DNA from: Moheibacter stercoris
GTDB taxonomy: Bacteria; Bacteroidota; Bacteroidia; Flavobacteriales; Weeksellaceae
NCBI RefSeq assembly: GCF_040545805.1
Contig: NZ_JBEPMO010000001.1
Span: 124,001-188,000, forward strand
Direction: 5' to 3'
DNA: 64,000 bases
Position numbers and translations under genes: made by a program. The notes beneath the pieces are model-generated. The model did not search any database. It saw only the letters and a program-made list of their open reading frames with translations, and was not told where the DNA came from. Position 1 is the stretch's first letter; each line of letters starts with the position of its first letter. Below are positions 63,139 to 64,000 of this stretch, piece after piece.

Positions 63139-63483
63139 TTATTTTACTTTTTCAACAATTGCTTTGAAAGCCTCTGGATGATTCATAGCTAAATCTGCAA
63201 GAACTTTACGGTTCAATTCGATTCCAGCTTTTTTGGCAGCACCCATAAATTGTGAATAAGACATTCCATGAAGTCTAGCTCCCGCGTTGATTCTTTGAAT
63301 CCATAAAGCACGGAAGTTTCTCTTTTTCTGACGACGGTCACGGTATGCGTATACTAAACCTTTTTCAACTGCATTTTTCGCTACAGTCCATACATTTTTT
63401 CTGCGTCCGAAGTAACCTTTGGCTAACTTCATCAACTTTTTTCTGCGCGCTCTAGACGCTACTGAATTTACTGATCTTGGCAT
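63139..63483 (-). CDS. rplT: 50S ribosomal protein L20
   Basis: 114 residues. Basic N-terminal tail (PRSVNSVASRARRKKLMKLA) and KRNFRALWIQRINAGARLHG are L20 signatures; early assembly protein of the 50S subunit and, in other bacteria, a translational repressor of this operon. Third gene of infC-rpmI-rplT. Confidence 0.97.
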   Translation of the reverse strand: MPRSVNSVASRARRKKLMKLAKGYFGRRKNVWTVAKNAVEKGLVYAYRDRRQKKRNFRALWIQRINAGARLHGMSYSQFMGAAKKAGIELNRKVLADLAMNHPEAFKAIVEKVK

Positions 63484-63573
63484 AATTTTTAATTTTTTTG
63501 CGGCGGGCGGATATTTCTATCACTTGATAAGCTCCGACACAGGGTTAATAATTTGAATTAATAAACCTGAGAA

Positions 63574-63771
63574 TTATTTCATTCTCAACATGAATTTTAC
63601 GTTTGGCTCATCTGCTTTATCAACTAAAGTTGAATGAGTCAAGTTACGTTTTTGTTTTGTTTCCTTTTTTGTAAGGATGTGGCTTTTGTAAGCGTGTTTT
63701 CTTTTAATCTTACCTGTTCCAGTAAGTTTAAAACGCTTCTTAGCACTTGAATTCGTTTTTAATTTTGGCAT
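63574..63771 (-). CDS. rpmI: 50S ribosomal protein L35
   Basis: 65 residues, very basic: MPKLKTNSSAKKRFKLTGTG then KIKRKHAYKSHILTKK is the L35 pattern. It lies between infC and rplT as in most bacteria. Confidence 0.97.
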   Translation of the reverse strand: MPKLKTNSSAKKRFKLTGTGKIKRKHAYKSHILTKKETKQKRNLTHSTLVDKADEPNVKFMLRMK

Positions 63772-63831
63772 AACTGTATGGTTTTATAAAACGTTTGTCT
63801 TTTTTGCGAAATTCGAGTTTCGAAATTCGTA

Positions 63832-64000
63832 TTATTTTTTGGGAGCCATCATCATAATCATACGCTTTCCTTCTAATTTAGGAAGTTGTTCAACCTTTCC
63901 GACGTCTTCTAATTCTTGAGCCAATTTCAACAAAAGAATCTCACCTTGATCTTTAAAAATGATCGATCTTCCTTTGAAGAAAACATATGCTTTCAGTTTG
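63832..64000 (-). CDS. infC: Translation initiation factor IF-3, C-terminal part (cut by window edge)
   Basis: The last 55 codons are visible: KLKAYVFFKGRSIIFKDQGE, LLLKLAQELEDVGKVEQLPK and the closing MIMMMAPKK, the end of IF-3's C-terminal domain, which binds the 30S platform and checks start-codon pairing. The N-terminal domain and start codon lie beyond the window. The spacer to rpmI holds a small hairpin (CGAAA/TTTCG at about 63807-63822). Confidence 0.95.
   Translation of the reverse strand, partial: KLKAYVFFKGRSIIFKDQGEILLLKLAQELEDVGKVEQLPKLEGKRMIMMMAPKK

Overview
The window is AT-rich DNA from a member of the Flavobacteriales (Bacteroidota). The evidence is internal: a gliding-motility lipoprotein (GldH), type IX secretion C-terminal sorting domains on three exported proteins, RHS/YD-repeat proteins of Bacteroidota type, promoters of the Bacteroidota form (TTG, 19 bp, TAnnTTTG) and no Shine-Dalgarno signals. 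A K+-dependent membrane pyrophosphatase fused to an OmpA domain and the general gene style would fit a Weeksellaceae-like flavobacterium, but this placement is inference.

Layout. (1) 1-5.4 kb, accessory: three minus-strand cassettes, each an RHS core end joined to a different metallopeptidase-like tip (HELYE, HEMGH, HESVH), each followed within a few bases by a small exported protein or lipoprotein. Two of the cores are interrupted by palindromic micro-insertions and none has a proper N-terminal half. (2) 5.5-15.2 kb, accessory: a small HTH protein, a TPR/AraC membrane regulator, a two-gene surface protein operon, a lipoprotein and a helical protein next to copies of a ~40 bp repeat, a nine-copy 12 bp tandem repeat, and a Schlafen/AlbA_2 ATPase-type regulator. 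(3) 15.3-23.1 kb, core: tRNA-Cys, folB, M23 peptidase, superoxide dismutase, serine hydrolase, 3'-5' exonuclease, CNNM/CBS protein, a fused oligopeptide ABC ATPase, nadD. (4) 23.2-26.7 kb: two type IX-secreted proteins (one with DUF285 repeats) that share a duplicated C-terminal module plus terminator. (5) 26.7-38.8 kb: thioredoxin-like, DUF3820, rhodanese and pth run; a structured repeat; GroES-like protein; MBL hydrolase; ricT-gldH-PBP1A; prolyl oligopeptidase; DNA polymerase III delta'. (6) 38.8-42.8 kb: DUF6263 lipoprotein and a cobalamin riboswitch driving btuB and a BtuG-like beta-propeller. (7) 42.9-46.7 kb: DUF4870, TM2, M28 peptidase, trmB, and a tandem tRNA-Val array with repeated tRNA tails. 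(8) 46.8-64 kb: pdhB, DUF5686, AIM24, pyrophosphatase-OmpA, MFS, U32 protein with ferredoxin, folate cyclo-ligase, several lipoproteins, plsC, rnhA, TlpA-like protein, and the infC-rpmI-rplT operon cut by the right edge.

The most unusual parts are the RHS-tip/exported-partner array with its invading palindromes, the ~40 bp repeat lying at cassette ends, the tRNA-Val tail repeats carrying a hairpin with compensatory changes, the pyrophosphatase-OmpA fusion, and a set of housekeeping genes whose -7 box lies exactly 4 nt before the ATG, which predicts leaderless mRNAs.
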